DNA from: Peptococcaceae bacterium UBA6116
GTDB taxonomy: Bacteria; Bacillota; Desulfitobacteriia; Desulfitobacteriales; Syntrophobotulaceae
NCBI GenBank assembly: GCA_002423425.1
Contig: DIWC01000059.1
Coordinates: 1 to 48,958 of the forward strand
DNA: 48,958 nt
Reading direction: 5' to 3'
The translations under genes and the position numbers were made by a program. Below, piece after piece: positions 8,040 through 15,809 of the stretch. The notes under the pieces were generated by a model. The model made no database searches. It was not told the DNA's origin and was given only the letters and a program-made list of their open reading frames with translations. Within the stretch, counting starts at the first letter, position 1, and the number at the start of each line of letters is the position of its first letter.

Positions 8040-8885
8040 CTAAATTTCTGTCCCGGCATGTCTGGAAGCATGACAGCAGATATTAACAGCCAGAGCGTGA
8101 CCGGCAATATGAGCCGGGAAATGATCGATATTAACAGCTAAGGTAGTAATACGGCCACCTAAACCTCCTGGTCCTATACCGAGCTTATTGATTTCTTCAA
8201 CTAGTTCCTTCTCCATTTTAGCATAACGGGGATCTGGGTTATACTGACCAACCGGACGGAGGGTAGCTTTTTTAGCCATCAGAGCAGCCTTATCCATAGT
8301 ACCGCCTACACCGACGCCAATAATACTCGGAGGGCAGCAGTTGGGCCCGGCTATTTTTGCCGTTTCGATAATGAAATTCCTGACGCCTTGTTCTCCATCA
8401 GCAGGATAACACATTTTCAGACGGCCCATATTTTCACTGCCAAAACCTTTGCCTGTAACGAGGAAATGAATTTTATCCCCGGGTACGATTTCCAGGTGAA
8501 TTACACCCGGGGTATTGTCCTTGGTATTTTTACGGTCAAAGATAGGATCGGTAACTAAAGATTTCCGCAGGTAGCCCTCTGTATAAGCTTCCCTAATCCC
8601 TTGGTTAATAGCTTCGTTAAAATCGCCGCCGACAATGCTTACTTCCTGACCAAGTTGAATAAACAGAACGCACATACCGGTATCCTGGCAAATAGCCAGT
8701 TTTTCATTTTTGGCCGCTTTATTATTTTCGATTATCTGCTCCAGAATAGCTTTCCCTGTATCTGACTCTTCTTTCTGCAATGCCTGTTCCAGGGCTTGCA
8801 TTACATCTTGGCCAATTTCATAATTTTCTTTCAGATACAGCTCTTTTACTGTCTCTGTAATGGTTTTTGCACTAATTTCCCGCAA
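8040..8885 (-). CDS. class I fumarate hydratase, alpha (N-terminal type) subunit
   Basis: This 281-residue protein is the large, Fe-S-binding subunit of a two-subunit class I fumarase (TtdA/FumA N-terminal type). Three cysteines fit the cluster ligands of the family: Cys in AICQDTGMCV (about 65), Cys in the KIAGPNCCPPSIIGVGVGG region (about 185) and Cys near the C-terminus in NICCHASRHAG. The usual length is 280-300. It is oxygen sensitive, consistent with an anaerobe. It is the first gene after a sigma-54 promoter at 9062-9077 and is followed by the beta subunit. In this locus it could feed malate to the malic enzyme or produce fumarate as a co-substrate. Confidence 0.93.
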   Translation of the reverse strand: MREISAKTITETVKELYLKENYEIGQDVMQALEQALQKEESDTGKAILEQIIENNKAAKNEKLAICQDTGMCVLFIQLGQEVSIVGGDFNEAINQGIREAYTEGYLRKSLVTDPIFDRKNTKDNTPGVIHLEIVPGDKIHFLVTGKGFGSENMGRLKMCYPADGEQGVRNFIIETAKIAGPNCCPPSIIGVGVGGTMDKAALMAKKATLRPVGQYNPDPRYAKMEKELVEEINKLGIGPGGLGGRITTLAVNIDHFPAHIAGHALAVNICCHASRHAGTEI

Positions 8886-9061
8886 TATCTTTCACTCCTA
8901 ACATAAAAATCTATAGTATCTACTACGGCTGCTGTTGGCCAGCAGGAAGTCATTTTAAAATATTTACTTAATAAAACTTTCTCGATACCACCTTTCTAAT
9001 ATTATTAATAATTGAATACCATCTCACACCCCCTTCTCATAAGGATAATATAATTTATTAA

Positions 9062-9077
9062 TGCATATTTTGTGCCA
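9062..9077 (-). promoter_or_regulatory. sigma-54 (-24/-12) promoter for the fumarase genes
   Basis: On the minus strand it reads TGGCACAAAATATGCA, with a perfect TGGCAC and exact spacing to the -12 GC. Predicted start near 9050, leader about 165 nt. CGTT occurs three times upstream (9135, 9149, 9171), a weak echo of the CGTTAAC repeats before the radical-enzyme cluster. Confidence 0.82.
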
Positions 9078-9183
9078 GACTTACTGATAATGGCAATTCC
9101 AGCAACTCCAGCAACTTAAGGGTTTTCTAATGGACGTTTAAAATAAAACGTTACTTTTTATGAACATTATCGTTTGCTTTTGT

Positions 9184-11103
9184 TTATTTCTCATTACTAT
9201 CCCGTAGCTTTTTCCAGAGTGCAGTCCTGCTAATACCGAGAGATTTTGCTAAATCAGATTTGCTAATTCCTTTTTCCGTAATGATTTGTTTCAAGACATT
9301 TTTCTCTAGGCCATGCCAAATTTCTTTCCACGATCCTTCTTCCGGGAATAGGTCATTATCTGTGAGATTAAATTCAAGTGTGTGCTCTTGCAAAGAGTCT
9401 CTTAGAAAATCATCAAGCTGAGTATACTGCGTCGAAAGAATGACAAATCTCTCGCAGAAGTTCATCAGTTCTCTGACGTTTCCAGGCCAATAATAATTTA
9501 GCAGCAAATTAATATTCTTGAGAGAACTTAAATCAATATTACGTCCATACCGCTCACTGAAAGTTTTAATAAAGTATCCAAACAGCATCGGTATGTCTTC
9601 CGCCCGCTCCCTCAAGGGAGGAATATTCAACGCAAGCACATTCAATCGATAAAACAAGTCTTCCCTAAAAAAGCCCTTGCGCACAGCTCCGCCCATATTG
9701 ATGTTGGTAGCCGCAATTATCCGTACATCGACAGGAATCAAATTTGTTCCGCCCAAACGGGTTACTTCTTTTTCCTGAATAACACGGAGCATCTTGCTTT
9801 GTAGTTCCAACGGCATCGTGGTAATTTCATCAAGAAATATCGTACCGCCATGCGCTAATTCAAATAGTCCTACTTTACCGCCTTTTTTGGCGCCTGTAAA
9901 GGCTCCTTCCTCATAACCGAACAGCTCACTTTCGATCAGCTCTTTAGGTAACGCGGAGCAATTTAATGGAACAAACGGTTTATTGCGTCTCTTACTGAGG
10001 TTATGGATACTTTGAGCAAATAGTTCTTTTCCCACTCCGGTCTCACCCGTAATAACAACAGTAGAATCTGCGTCGGAATAGACTTCCGCCTGCTGCTTAG
10101 CATGGATAACCGGCTTGCTTTTTCCAATAATGTCTTTAAGCGAGAATTTGGCAACAATTCCCTTACTGGCCAGTTTACGGCGCAAATCTTGTTCATAGGA
10201 CTGCAGGCGTGACGCTTCAAAAAAGGTAAAAACGGTTCCTGTATTTTCTTTACCTACATATATTGGAACGATGTTGCCAATTACGGACTGGTTTTCAATC
10301 TGAAACATTTGCCTTAAGACAGGTCCCTGGGTCAGATTATTCCATATTTGATCATCCTTATGCTTGTTGATGTCCGTAATTTTCTTATCTGTCAACTGCT
10401 GTTCACTTTTCTTTAATATTTCCGTGGCTGCGCTGTTGACAAGACTTATTTTAAGTCCCTCCTCCAAGAAAATTACACCTTCATGTGTAAAATCAAGCAA
10501 TGCCTTCAAACGGGCACTTCGTTCTTTTTCCTTATGGGTCGCCAAAACTATTTCTAAGGCATCCTTTAACACTTTTTCAAGTGTGGCCTGTCCAGGTACA
10601 ATAAGATAGGAGAGCGCCCCAATTTGTTCAGCATAACCTGCCGCCGCAGTACTTCCTATTACCACTGCATCCATGTCTTTGGCCTTATTAACTATTTCCA
10701 GTAAATTCTTCCTATCATAGTAAGTCTCCGTCGTAACCGGAATGTTTAAGATTTTCGGCCACTCGCCCAGGTCATAGTCGATATTTTTATAAAAAATTAG
10801 AACAGCCTTCCTTTTGATCTTGCTTGCCTCATAAAGTGCAGTGAGGATATCGGCAAAAGAATAGAAAAACTCTATAACAGGGATAGAAATAGATCCGCTA
10901 ATTTGATCACGCGTAGCGCTCATCGCAATAATAGCGTCACAGTTTTTATCCATTTCCCGCGCTATTATTTCCCGTTGCTTCCAGTCGAGCGGTTCAGTAT
11001 ACTTTACAATCGTTTCCAAACCTTTCATATTTTTGGCAACCTCGGTCACAATTTCCGCTGTTTTCTTGCAAGCTGTCAAAAAACCGACTGTTGGCTGAAT
11101 CAT
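9184..11103 (-). CDS. PrpR-like sigma-54-dependent transcriptional activator
   Basis: This 639-residue enhancer-binding protein should activate the -24/-12 promoters in this region. Residues 1-195 match a PrpR_N-type sensory domain (NCDAIIAMSATRDQ, IPVIEFFYSFADIL, DAVVIGSTAAAGYA). About 200-310 form a PAS-like domain. The AAA+ sigma-54 interaction domain covers about 325-560, with Walker A GETGVGKELFA, the sigma-54 contact loop GAFTGA and an arginine-finger region RVIAATN-like RIIAATNINM. A Fis-type HTH ends the protein (KSDLAKSLGISRTALWKKLR). All parts needed for activity are present. It lies directly upstream of the fumarase operon and downstream of the radical-enzyme cluster. PrpR_N domains bind small carboxylates or their derivatives; the effector here is unknown, and a C4-dicarboxylate or aryl/alkyl-succinate is my guess. 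Confidence 0.92.
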   Translation of the reverse strand: MIQPTVGFLTACKKTAEIVTEVAKNMKGLETIVKYTEPLDWKQREIIAREMDKNCDAIIAMSATRDQISGSISIPVIEFFYSFADILTALYEASKIKRKAVLIFYKNIDYDLGEWPKILNIPVTTETYYDRKNLLEIVNKAKDMDAVVIGSTAAAGYAEQIGALSYLIVPGQATLEKVLKDALEIVLATHKEKERSARLKALLDFTHEGVIFLEEGLKISLVNSAATEILKKSEQQLTDKKITDINKHKDDQIWNNLTQGPVLRQMFQIENQSVIGNIVPIYVGKENTGTVFTFFEASRLQSYEQDLRRKLASKGIVAKFSLKDIIGKSKPVIHAKQQAEVYSDADSTVVITGETGVGKELFAQSIHNLSKRRNKPFVPLNCSALPKELIESELFGYEEGAFTGAKKGGKVGLFELAHGGTIFLDEITTMPLELQSKMLRVIQEKEVTRLGGTNLIPVDVRIIAATNINMGGAVRKGFFREDLFYRLNVLALNIPPLRERAEDIPMLFGYFIKTFSERYGRNIDLSSLKNINLLLNYYWPGNVRELMNFCERFVILSTQYTQLDDFLRDSLQEHTLEFNLTDNDLFPEEGSWKEIWHGLEKNVLKQIITEKGISKSDLAKSLGISRTALWKKLRDSNEK

Positions 11104-11223
11104 CTCTTCACCATCCTCAAATAATACTGTCTTGTGCTCTTAAGACATTTATTACTTTAACTATACCGCTTATCGACCTAATTCACAATATCTTTTTGTT
11201 TATTTTAGTTAACATATGTAAAT

Positions 11224-11252
11224 ATAAAAGTATTTTTACCTTCACTTGTCAA
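11224..11252 (-). promoter_or_regulatory. candidate vegetative promoter of the sigma-54 activator gene
   Basis: On the minus strand TTGACA (11252-11247) is followed after 17 nt by TTTTAT (11229-11224), a fair -35/-10 pair about 120 nt before the regulator. A GTTAAC hexamer lies near the predicted start (11208-11213), so autoregulation is possible but weakly supported. Confidence 0.42.
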
Positions 11253-11266
11253 CGAATATAATAAAT

Positions 11267-11298
11267 ATACTCCCGGGCAATAGCTGCCTCGGGAGTAT
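11267..11298 (-). terminator. terminator of the radical-enzyme (X-succinate synthase-like) operon
   Basis: ATACTCCCG...CGGGAGTAT forms a 9-bp stem extended by GGC/GCC across a one-base bulge. It lies between the ThiS-like gene and the downstream regulator gene and would separate the two units. The following sequence is A/T rich rather than a pure T-run. Confidence 0.6.
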
Positions 11299-11328
11299 TT
11301 TATCCCAATCAATTAATTTGTCTTAGCG

Positions 11329-11553
11329 TTAAAATATAGGCCGCAAGATAACAATATCTCCTGATTCCAAATAACTATCCATACCTGTTACAACGCCATT
11401 TTTGAGGAACATCAATCGCTTATCCTTCTGCAGCCCCAGATAATCAGGTATATCTTTGATCTTGGCCCCCTCATACATATCAATAATAACCGAACCTTTA
11501 GATTCGCTTATGTATTTTGAGGCTATTCCTTCCAACTGTACAGTTACTTTCAT
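11329..11553 (-). CDS. ThiS/MoaD-like beta-grasp small protein lacking a C-terminal GG
   Basis: This 74-residue protein has the length and strand pattern of the ThiS/MoaD ubiquitin-like fold: MKVTVQLEGIASKYI, a middle helix DIPDYLGLQKDKRLMFLKNG, and the late strand GDIVILRPIF. Sulfur-carrier members end in Gly-Gly, but this one ends RPIF, so it cannot be activated as a thiocarboxylate in the usual way unless processed. It sits 178 nt after the glycyl radical activating enzyme and before a terminator, on the same strand, so it is probably the last gene of that operon. Its role is unknown; a structural or assembly partner of the cluster is possible. It has a good GGAGGAG ribosome site. Confidence 0.7.
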   Translation of the reverse strand: MKVTVQLEGIASKYISESKGSVIIDMYEGAKIKDIPDYLGLQKDKRLMFLKNGVVTGMDSYLESGDIVILRPIF

Positions 11554-11613
11554 ATGTCTCTCCTCCTATATTAGCCAGATCAAATTTTTTGAAGGGTCGA
11601 TACTATCTTATGC

Positions 11614-11663
11614 AATAATATAATTATATTAAAGAATTTATTCTCTAAAATAATTATATTATT
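11614..11663. repeat. AT-only 14-bp inverted repeat upstream of the ThiS-like gene
   Basis: AATAATATAATTAT (11614-11627) and its exact reverse complement (11650-11663) flank a 22-nt loop, followed on the plus strand by TTTTTT. It lies between the activating-enzyme and ThiS-like genes and could be an intercistronic processing or attenuation hairpin. The stem has no G-C pairs, so thermodynamic stability is modest. Confidence 0.5.
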
Positions 11664-11730
11664 TTTTAGTTCTTAACTCTTCCGTAAATAATTCGAACCT
11701 GCATCGATAGCTGGATAGTGAATGGAACTT

Positions 11731-12693
11731 TTACAATATCCCGCCAATGGTAAGACTGGAATCCTTCCCGGAAAAACCGGCTTCCTTTAGCCGCTTGGCC
11801 AGTCCTAATACCTCTTCCGGCTGTAAAGACTCCGTTTCCCGATACTTGTATTCATCCCATTTTCCTGATATTTTCCACTTTTTGCTGGCATAGGAATGGA
11901 ACGGAAGAATATCCACGCCTTCCAAGCCGCTTCGCAGGGCACCCAAATAAGAACTGAAAGCATCATAATCGGCATCGCTGTCATTGAATCCCGGAATAAC
12001 CGGGATACGAACCCTGACGGATGCTCCTGCTTCCAATAAACTTTCCAGGTTTCTCATTACGACTTGCAGGCTTCCCCCTATTACTTCCTTGTATTTTGTT
12101 TCATCCAAAGTCTTTAAATCTATTAGAAAAAGATCAACATGGTTTCGCAGCTCGTCAAGGTATTTCCATTGACAGCCGACTGCGCTTTCAACTGCAACAT
12201 GCAGCATCTCATCCTTTAGCCGGCGTGCCAGTTCTATCGTAAATTCAGGAAAATACATCGGATCGCCACCGCTTATGGTAATTCCTCCGCCTGAACTTGC
12301 GAAAAACATCTCATCTTGTTTGGCTGTTTTGATGATTTCCTCGATAGATGTTTCCTGCCCGATCATTTCCCTGGCACCGGGGACACAGACTTCTACACAT
12401 TTTCCACAATTCGTACAAATTTTCCGGTCTAATAAAATTTCATCGCCCTTCCGGTAGGCCGCTCCGGTCGGACATACTTCCACACAGGCCCCGCAACCAG
12501 TACATTTTTCCGTATCAAACAATAATTCCTTTTCAGCGCTTTGGGAATCAGGATTATGACACCAAGGACATTTATGCGGGCAGCCTTTTAGAAAAATTGT
12601 TGTACGGGTGCCTGGACCGTCCTGGATAGAGTAACGCTGAATATTGTAAATGAGCGGTTTCCGATCTATCGCTATTTTTTCTTTCTCATCCAT
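11731..12693 (-). CDS. glycyl radical enzyme activating enzyme (BssD/PflA-like radical SAM protein)
   Basis: This 320-residue radical SAM protein installs the glycyl radical on a partner enzyme. The N-terminal signature IQDGPGTRTTIFLKGCP leads into the CX3CX2C SAM-cluster motif (CPHKCPWC). Two extra ferredoxin clusters follow, CTGCGACVEVCPTGA and CTNCGKCVEVC, as in activases of benzylsuccinate synthase, 4-hydroxyphenylacetate decarboxylase and glycerol dehydratase rather than in PflA. SGGGITISGGDPMYFPEF is the family glycine-rich motif. I start at the ATG at 12693, which has a strong AGGGGGG ribosome site; the frame is open to 12768 but that part overlaps the VWA gene. It is intact although the catalytic subunit in this operon is a remnant, so it must serve another copy elsewhere or be evolutionarily recent debris. 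Confidence 0.92.
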   Translation of the reverse strand: MDEKEKIAIDRKPLIYNIQRYSIQDGPGTRTTIFLKGCPHKCPWCHNPDSQSAEKELLFDTEKCTGCGACVEVCPTGAAYRKGDEILLDRKICTNCGKCVEVCVPGAREMIGQETSIEEIIKTAKQDEMFFASSGGGITISGGDPMYFPEFTIELARRLKDEMLHVAVESAVGCQWKYLDELRNHVDLFLIDLKTLDETKYKEVIGGSLQVVMRNLESLLEAGASVRVRIPVIPGFNDSDADYDAFSSYLGALRSGLEGVDILPFHSYASKKWKISGKWDEYKYRETESLQPEEVLGLAKRLKEAGFSGKDSSLTIGGIL

Positions 12694-12706
12694 ATCATTA
12701 ACCCCC

Positions 12707-14344
12707 CTATAATAGCTGCCGTGAAACCAATTCAGCGAATTTAAGCGGCAACATTTTGATATTGTCAATAAATTTTACCTGTTCTCCGTATTCCCTGACT
12801 AAGTCTCCCCTGTTTACTTTGCTGCATCCAATCCCCAGCGTTAAGAGACTGACATTTTGCTTTTTGCAGTATTCTATAGCATATCTGACTTGACATCCCC
12901 AATTGGAGGCCCCATCGGTTATATGGATAAGAAGCGGTTTTTTCAAGCGTTTCTGCTTCTGCAGCATTAAAGCTGTGGCTATGATAGCCTCTCCTGAGGC
13001 TGTTTTGCCGCGGGGTACAGTGGTATACAGTACGCCCTTGCATGCCAACTCCGTTAAATAGCAGGTGTTGAATGCCTCATTGTAAGCAAATATCCTTGTA
13101 TCTTTGTTTAGTTCTTTTAATGCTTCATACAGGGCATAAAAGACACGCTGCGAATCTTTCCATTTCGGTCCTATCATGGAACTTGATGCATCTATTAAGA
13201 GTACCACATCGTTATCAAGTTCAGAAATTCCTTTTCTGTACTTGAATACTTCACCCGTAACGGGGGCCCGGTAAAGCCGCCGGGGGTCAATACTGCCGCT
13301 TTTTAAGCCACGGCTGATTACGTTTTTGGTTTTGGAACGCAGCCGCAAGCAAGCTTTTAGGCGCAGAAAGAGCTGTTTGTCCAATTTTTCTTCCATGGGT
13401 AGGACGAGATTCTGGGTTTTTATAGTAACAGGTTCCACTTCATGCTTCTCTAGTGCTCTTCTTACTTGACCTGTCATATCCAGATATTCGGCCATGGCAT
13501 ACTCAATCGCTCTGAGCGTTTCCTCTGATATACCCGTTTCAGATTTTAGGATTGGCTCGTCTTCATCTTCCCTTAAGGCTGTCCGGCGGTCAGCATGCCA
13601 TATTTTTATCGTATCCTGCAGCGCAGACCATAGTTCGGCATAAAGGTCCGAGCGGTAATCACAACGCTCCAGAACACTCTTTTTGGTCAGACACGTTTGA
13701 AAACGCGGTCTGGCCACAGAAGATAACAATCGGAGCGGTTCTGCGTATAAGACCGTTAGTTCTGCGTTTAACGTCGGCTTAGAACCATTGGCATCCGCAG
13801 TAATGAGCCACCAGTAATAAAGCAGTTCCTCCAGGGAAGGGGCTGGAATAAAATTGTCTTTGGCTTTTTTAAAGTCATTTTTACGGGCAATTTCCGCATA
13901 CAAACCAAGTACTGATTTATTAGCCAGGAAATCCAGGTAAATCCTTTCAGCCATGTTAAGAAACATTTGAAACTTGTAGATCCCGGCCTTATCCCTTATT
14001 TTCCCGGCCTTTTCCCAAGCCATATTCTCCGCTTTTTCGCTCCATTCAATTCTGCGGTAAGCTTCCCTTACGGTGATTCCCACCATATAGTCGGTTTTGA
14101 CGGCCGGTATGGGATATTTTCCCTTTAGAGCGGAGGGGTCAAGAATTATGGCCGATGTTTCTTCAGGAGATTTCATGCCTTTCCAGATGATGCTGCCAAC
14201 GTTCATTCCCAGGTAGCCTGTCAGTTTGCGCAGGGCAGAGAGCAGCTTTGCCATTTCAATGGCAACAACCGTTGATTTGTTGCGCCGCCAGTATTCAGAT
14301 ATTCCTTCTTCGTTAGTAAAATAAAACTTTTTTTCTTGTTCCAT
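12707..14344 (-). CDS. VWA-domain protein (NorD/CbbO/CoxE-like) of the radical-enzyme cluster
   Basis: This 545-residue soluble protein has an N-terminal helical region and a C-terminal von Willebrand factor A domain (about 375-545). The MIDAS metal site DASSSM (DxSxS) is clear in VVLLIDASSSMIGPKW, with later acidic and threonine motifs TASGEAIIATALM and LLIHITDGASNWG. VWA proteins of this build pair with MoxR-family ATPases (NorQ-NorD, CbbQ-CbbO) to insert metals or remodel large enzymes. Here the ATPase gene lies 2 nt upstream and the activating-enzyme gene 13 nt downstream. I infer that this pair acts as a remodelling chaperone for the glycyl radical enzyme. No exact biochemical role can be read from the sequence. 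Confidence 0.85.
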   Translation of the reverse strand: MEQEKKFYFTNEEGISEYWRRNKSTVVAIEMAKLLSALRKLTGYLGMNVGSIIWKGMKSPEETSAIILDPSALKGKYPIPAVKTDYMVGITVREAYRRIEWSEKAENMAWEKAGKIRDKAGIYKFQMFLNMAERIYLDFLANKSVLGLYAEIARKNDFKKAKDNFIPAPSLEELLYYWWLITADANGSKPTLNAELTVLYAEPLRLLSSVARPRFQTCLTKKSVLERCDYRSDLYAELWSALQDTIKIWHADRRTALREDEDEPILKSETGISEETLRAIEYAMAEYLDMTGQVRRALEKHEVEPVTIKTQNLVLPMEEKLDKQLFLRLKACLRLRSKTKNVISRGLKSGSIDPRRLYRAPVTGEVFKYRKGISELDNDVVLLIDASSSMIGPKWKDSQRVFYALYEALKELNKDTRIFAYNEAFNTCYLTELACKGVLYTTVPRGKTASGEAIIATALMLQKQKRLKKPLLIHITDGASNWGCQVRYAIEYCKKQNVSLLTLGIGCSKVNRGDLVREYGEQVKFIDNIKMLPLKFAELVSRQLL

Positions 14345-14346
14345 AG

Positions 14347-15198
14347 CTAAATCTCATCGTTAAAGAGCATATATTTACTGGTTTTACTGGCATCATACAG
14401 ACCTTTTTCCAAATGCAATGTTAGGAGAATAGATTCCAACTGTTCCCTGTCAACCTGTAAACTGTAGGTTATGGCTTCCCTGATTGATGTCCCTGCCGCT
14501 ACTAATTCAGCGACCATTAGCGAGGTGCGTGTCGAGACATCCAATGGCGTATCAGCATGCCCCCTCATCTTGTTGATAATGTTTACGATTTCGCGTACAC
14601 GTTCCTGATCCACTCCCGTTTTTTGAGCGAGTACTTCCGCCTCCACTTCGGCGGGGATATAATCCATCAGAATTGTATAAAATCTGTCACGCAGCGCCGG
14701 GTCCAACATTTCCGTCCCTACGAATTCTTCTCCCTCGTTCATTGTCGCAAAAATGATAACATCGTCAGCTACTTTGATCAGTCCCATTTCATCAACCCAG
14801 ACGCTCCTGTCATCGGATAAGAGAGAAAAAAGCATATTCAGGGCTTTGGGATGTTCCGGTCTGTTGATTTCCTCCAGATGAATAACGCAGCCCGGTGTCT
14901 GGATAGCTTCGGAAAACAGGTAAGGACGATATTTCGTCTCACCGTCAACCAGGATATGTTCGCCAAAAAGCTGGCCCGGCTCGGCGAGGATTCCAACCTG
15001 AAAGGTAGCCATCGGCCGCTTGTATACGGCGGCAAATTGTCTTACCAGGCTTGACTTGCCACAGCCCTGTTTGCCTGTAACTAAAATGTTAACCGGATGT
15101 CTGCGGGAAATCTTTTCGAAATGATTTAACATCACCCTCGTCTCTCCGTCAATGTAGAAAAAAGGGTCAGCGCCTGGAATTTCTAAGTTCTTGTTCAA
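14347..15198 (-). CDS. MoxR-family AAA+ ATPase (BssE-like)
   Basis: This is a 283-residue AAA+ ATPase of the MoxR/CbbQ/NorQ class. Walker A is GKQGCGKSS near residue 43, Walker B is VIHLEEINRP near 108, sensor 1 is FATMNEG near 150, and an arginine-finger-like DPALRDRF follows. BssE of benzylsuccinate synthase operons is a protein of this kind and is thought to be a chaperone of the radical enzyme. The start is a TTG at 15198 because no ATG fits the N-terminus (NKNLEIPGADPFFYIDGET); it is preceded by AGAAAGAAG, a mediocre ribosome site. The gene follows the catalytic-subunit remnant directly and precedes the VWA gene, a typical ATPase-VWA pair. Confidence 0.88.
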   Translation of the reverse strand: MNKNLEIPGADPFFYIDGETRVMLNHFEKISRRHPVNILVTGKQGCGKSSLVRQFAAVYKRPMATFQVGILAEPGQLFGEHILVDGETKYRPYLFSEAIQTPGCVIHLEEINRPEHPKALNMLFSLLSDDRSVWVDEMGLIKVADDVIIFATMNEGEEFVGTEMLDPALRDRFYTILMDYIPAEVEAEVLAQKTGVDQERVREIVNIINKMRGHADTPLDVSTRTSLMVAELVAAGTSIREAITYSLQVDREQLESILLTLHLEKGLYDASKTSKYMLFNDEI

Positions 15199-15219
15199 TT
15201 TTTTACACTTCTTTCTGCT

Positions 15220-15534
15220 TTAAGCTTTTAATTCGAAAAAAGGATCAGATAATCCTGCCAAGGGTACCACTGCTCCCGCATCAAATTCCTAGACGAAATC
15301 TCGGAAGTCCGCTTGGGGCTTTCAGCATGATACCCTACGATCAGTTCATCCGGCCTGATAAGCACAGTCATTTAACGTATTCGCCTGTGCCGCATGTTTA
15401 TAACGGACATTCTGTTTGAGTCTCTTAGTCCTTTCCGTGCTGGGTTTAGCCGAGTGCCCGTGGAGTTCTGCTACAGGTATATCAATTTCTGAAGGGTTTT
15501 CAAGGGCAAAATAATTTTCTTGCCTTTTATACAT
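15220..15534 (-). pseudogene. decayed glycyl radical enzyme catalytic subunit (X-succinate synthase-like)
   Basis: The first frame from the ATG at 15534 gives a plausible N-terminus (PVAELHGHSAKPSTERTKRL) matching the start of BssA/Pfl-like enzymes. It ends at a TGA at 15346. In another frame at 15333-15365 the hallmark VLIRPDELIVG appears, which in intact enzymes follows after about 35 more residues. So there is both a small deletion and a frameshift. A third frame ends DAGAVVPLAGLSDPFFELKA with TAA at 15220, interrupted upstream by TAG at 15289; its origin is unclear. Intact enzymes are 780-900 residues with an active-site Cys and a C-terminal Gly loop, and neither is present. At least two independent lesions make a simple assembly gap less likely. 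Confidence 0.72.
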
Positions 15535-15562
15535 TACTGGTTCATGAACTAACGGTATAAAA

Positions 15563-15751
15563 TCAACCTCCTATCTTTTTCGAATAAACTTCGCATTTAC
15601 TTGCATCCGCATCTTCCATTACCGGACGTGCAGACCAGAATTTGCCATGGTCGTCCTTTTGCTCCTGTACACAATCGCCTTTTCCTTTTTTATAATCATC
15701 CGCATCTTCAGGAATCGGGAAAAAATAGCGGCATTCTTTACAATTAGCCAT
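15563..15751 (-). CDS. HiPIP-like Fe-S small subunit of a glycyl radical enzyme (BssC/BssB-like)
   Basis: This 62-residue protein contains exactly four cysteines, Cys4, Cys7, Cys27 and Cys53, in the arrangement CxxC-x19-C-x25-C. That fits the small [4Fe-4S] HiPIP-like subunits of benzylsuccinate synthase and, more distantly, the C-terminal half of HpdC of 4-hydroxyphenylacetate decarboxylase. Supporting residues are KECRYFFP, KGKGDC and GKFW. It is the first gene after the strongest sigma-54 promoter in the window and is directly upstream of the catalytic-subunit remnant. It is intact with a good ribosome site (AAGGTGG). The choice of X-succinate synthase over decarboxylase rests on the MoxR ATPase and the fumarate-related neighbours. 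Confidence 0.78.
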   Translation of the reverse strand: MANCKECRYFFPIPEDADDYKKGKGDCVQEQKDDHGKFWSARPVMEDADASKCEVYSKKIGG

Positions 15752-15809
15752 AGTTAACCACCTTTCTTATAAATAATTTCTTAATTTTATCGACCCGCTC
15801 TTTTTATAA

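Noticed and set aside
11614..11663. AT-only inverted repeat as a classical terminator
   Set aside because: The stem has no G-C pairs and the T-run is on the strand opposite to the local genes.
12694..12768. Longer N-terminus for the glycyl radical activase
   Set aside because: It overlaps the VWA gene, encodes residues unlike the family and lacks a ribosome site, whereas the ATG at 12693 has a strong one.
12765..13043. Minus-strand frame inside the VWA gene
   Set aside because: Fully inside a well-supported gene in another frame, with unnatural composition.
15346..15534. Protein start MYKRQ, which can be an adapter read-through artefact
   Set aside because: The DNA here is ATGTATAAAAGGCAA, which does not match the transposase-adapter sequence that gives VYKRQ/MCIRDS, and the rest of the frame resembles a glycyl radical enzyme N-terminus.
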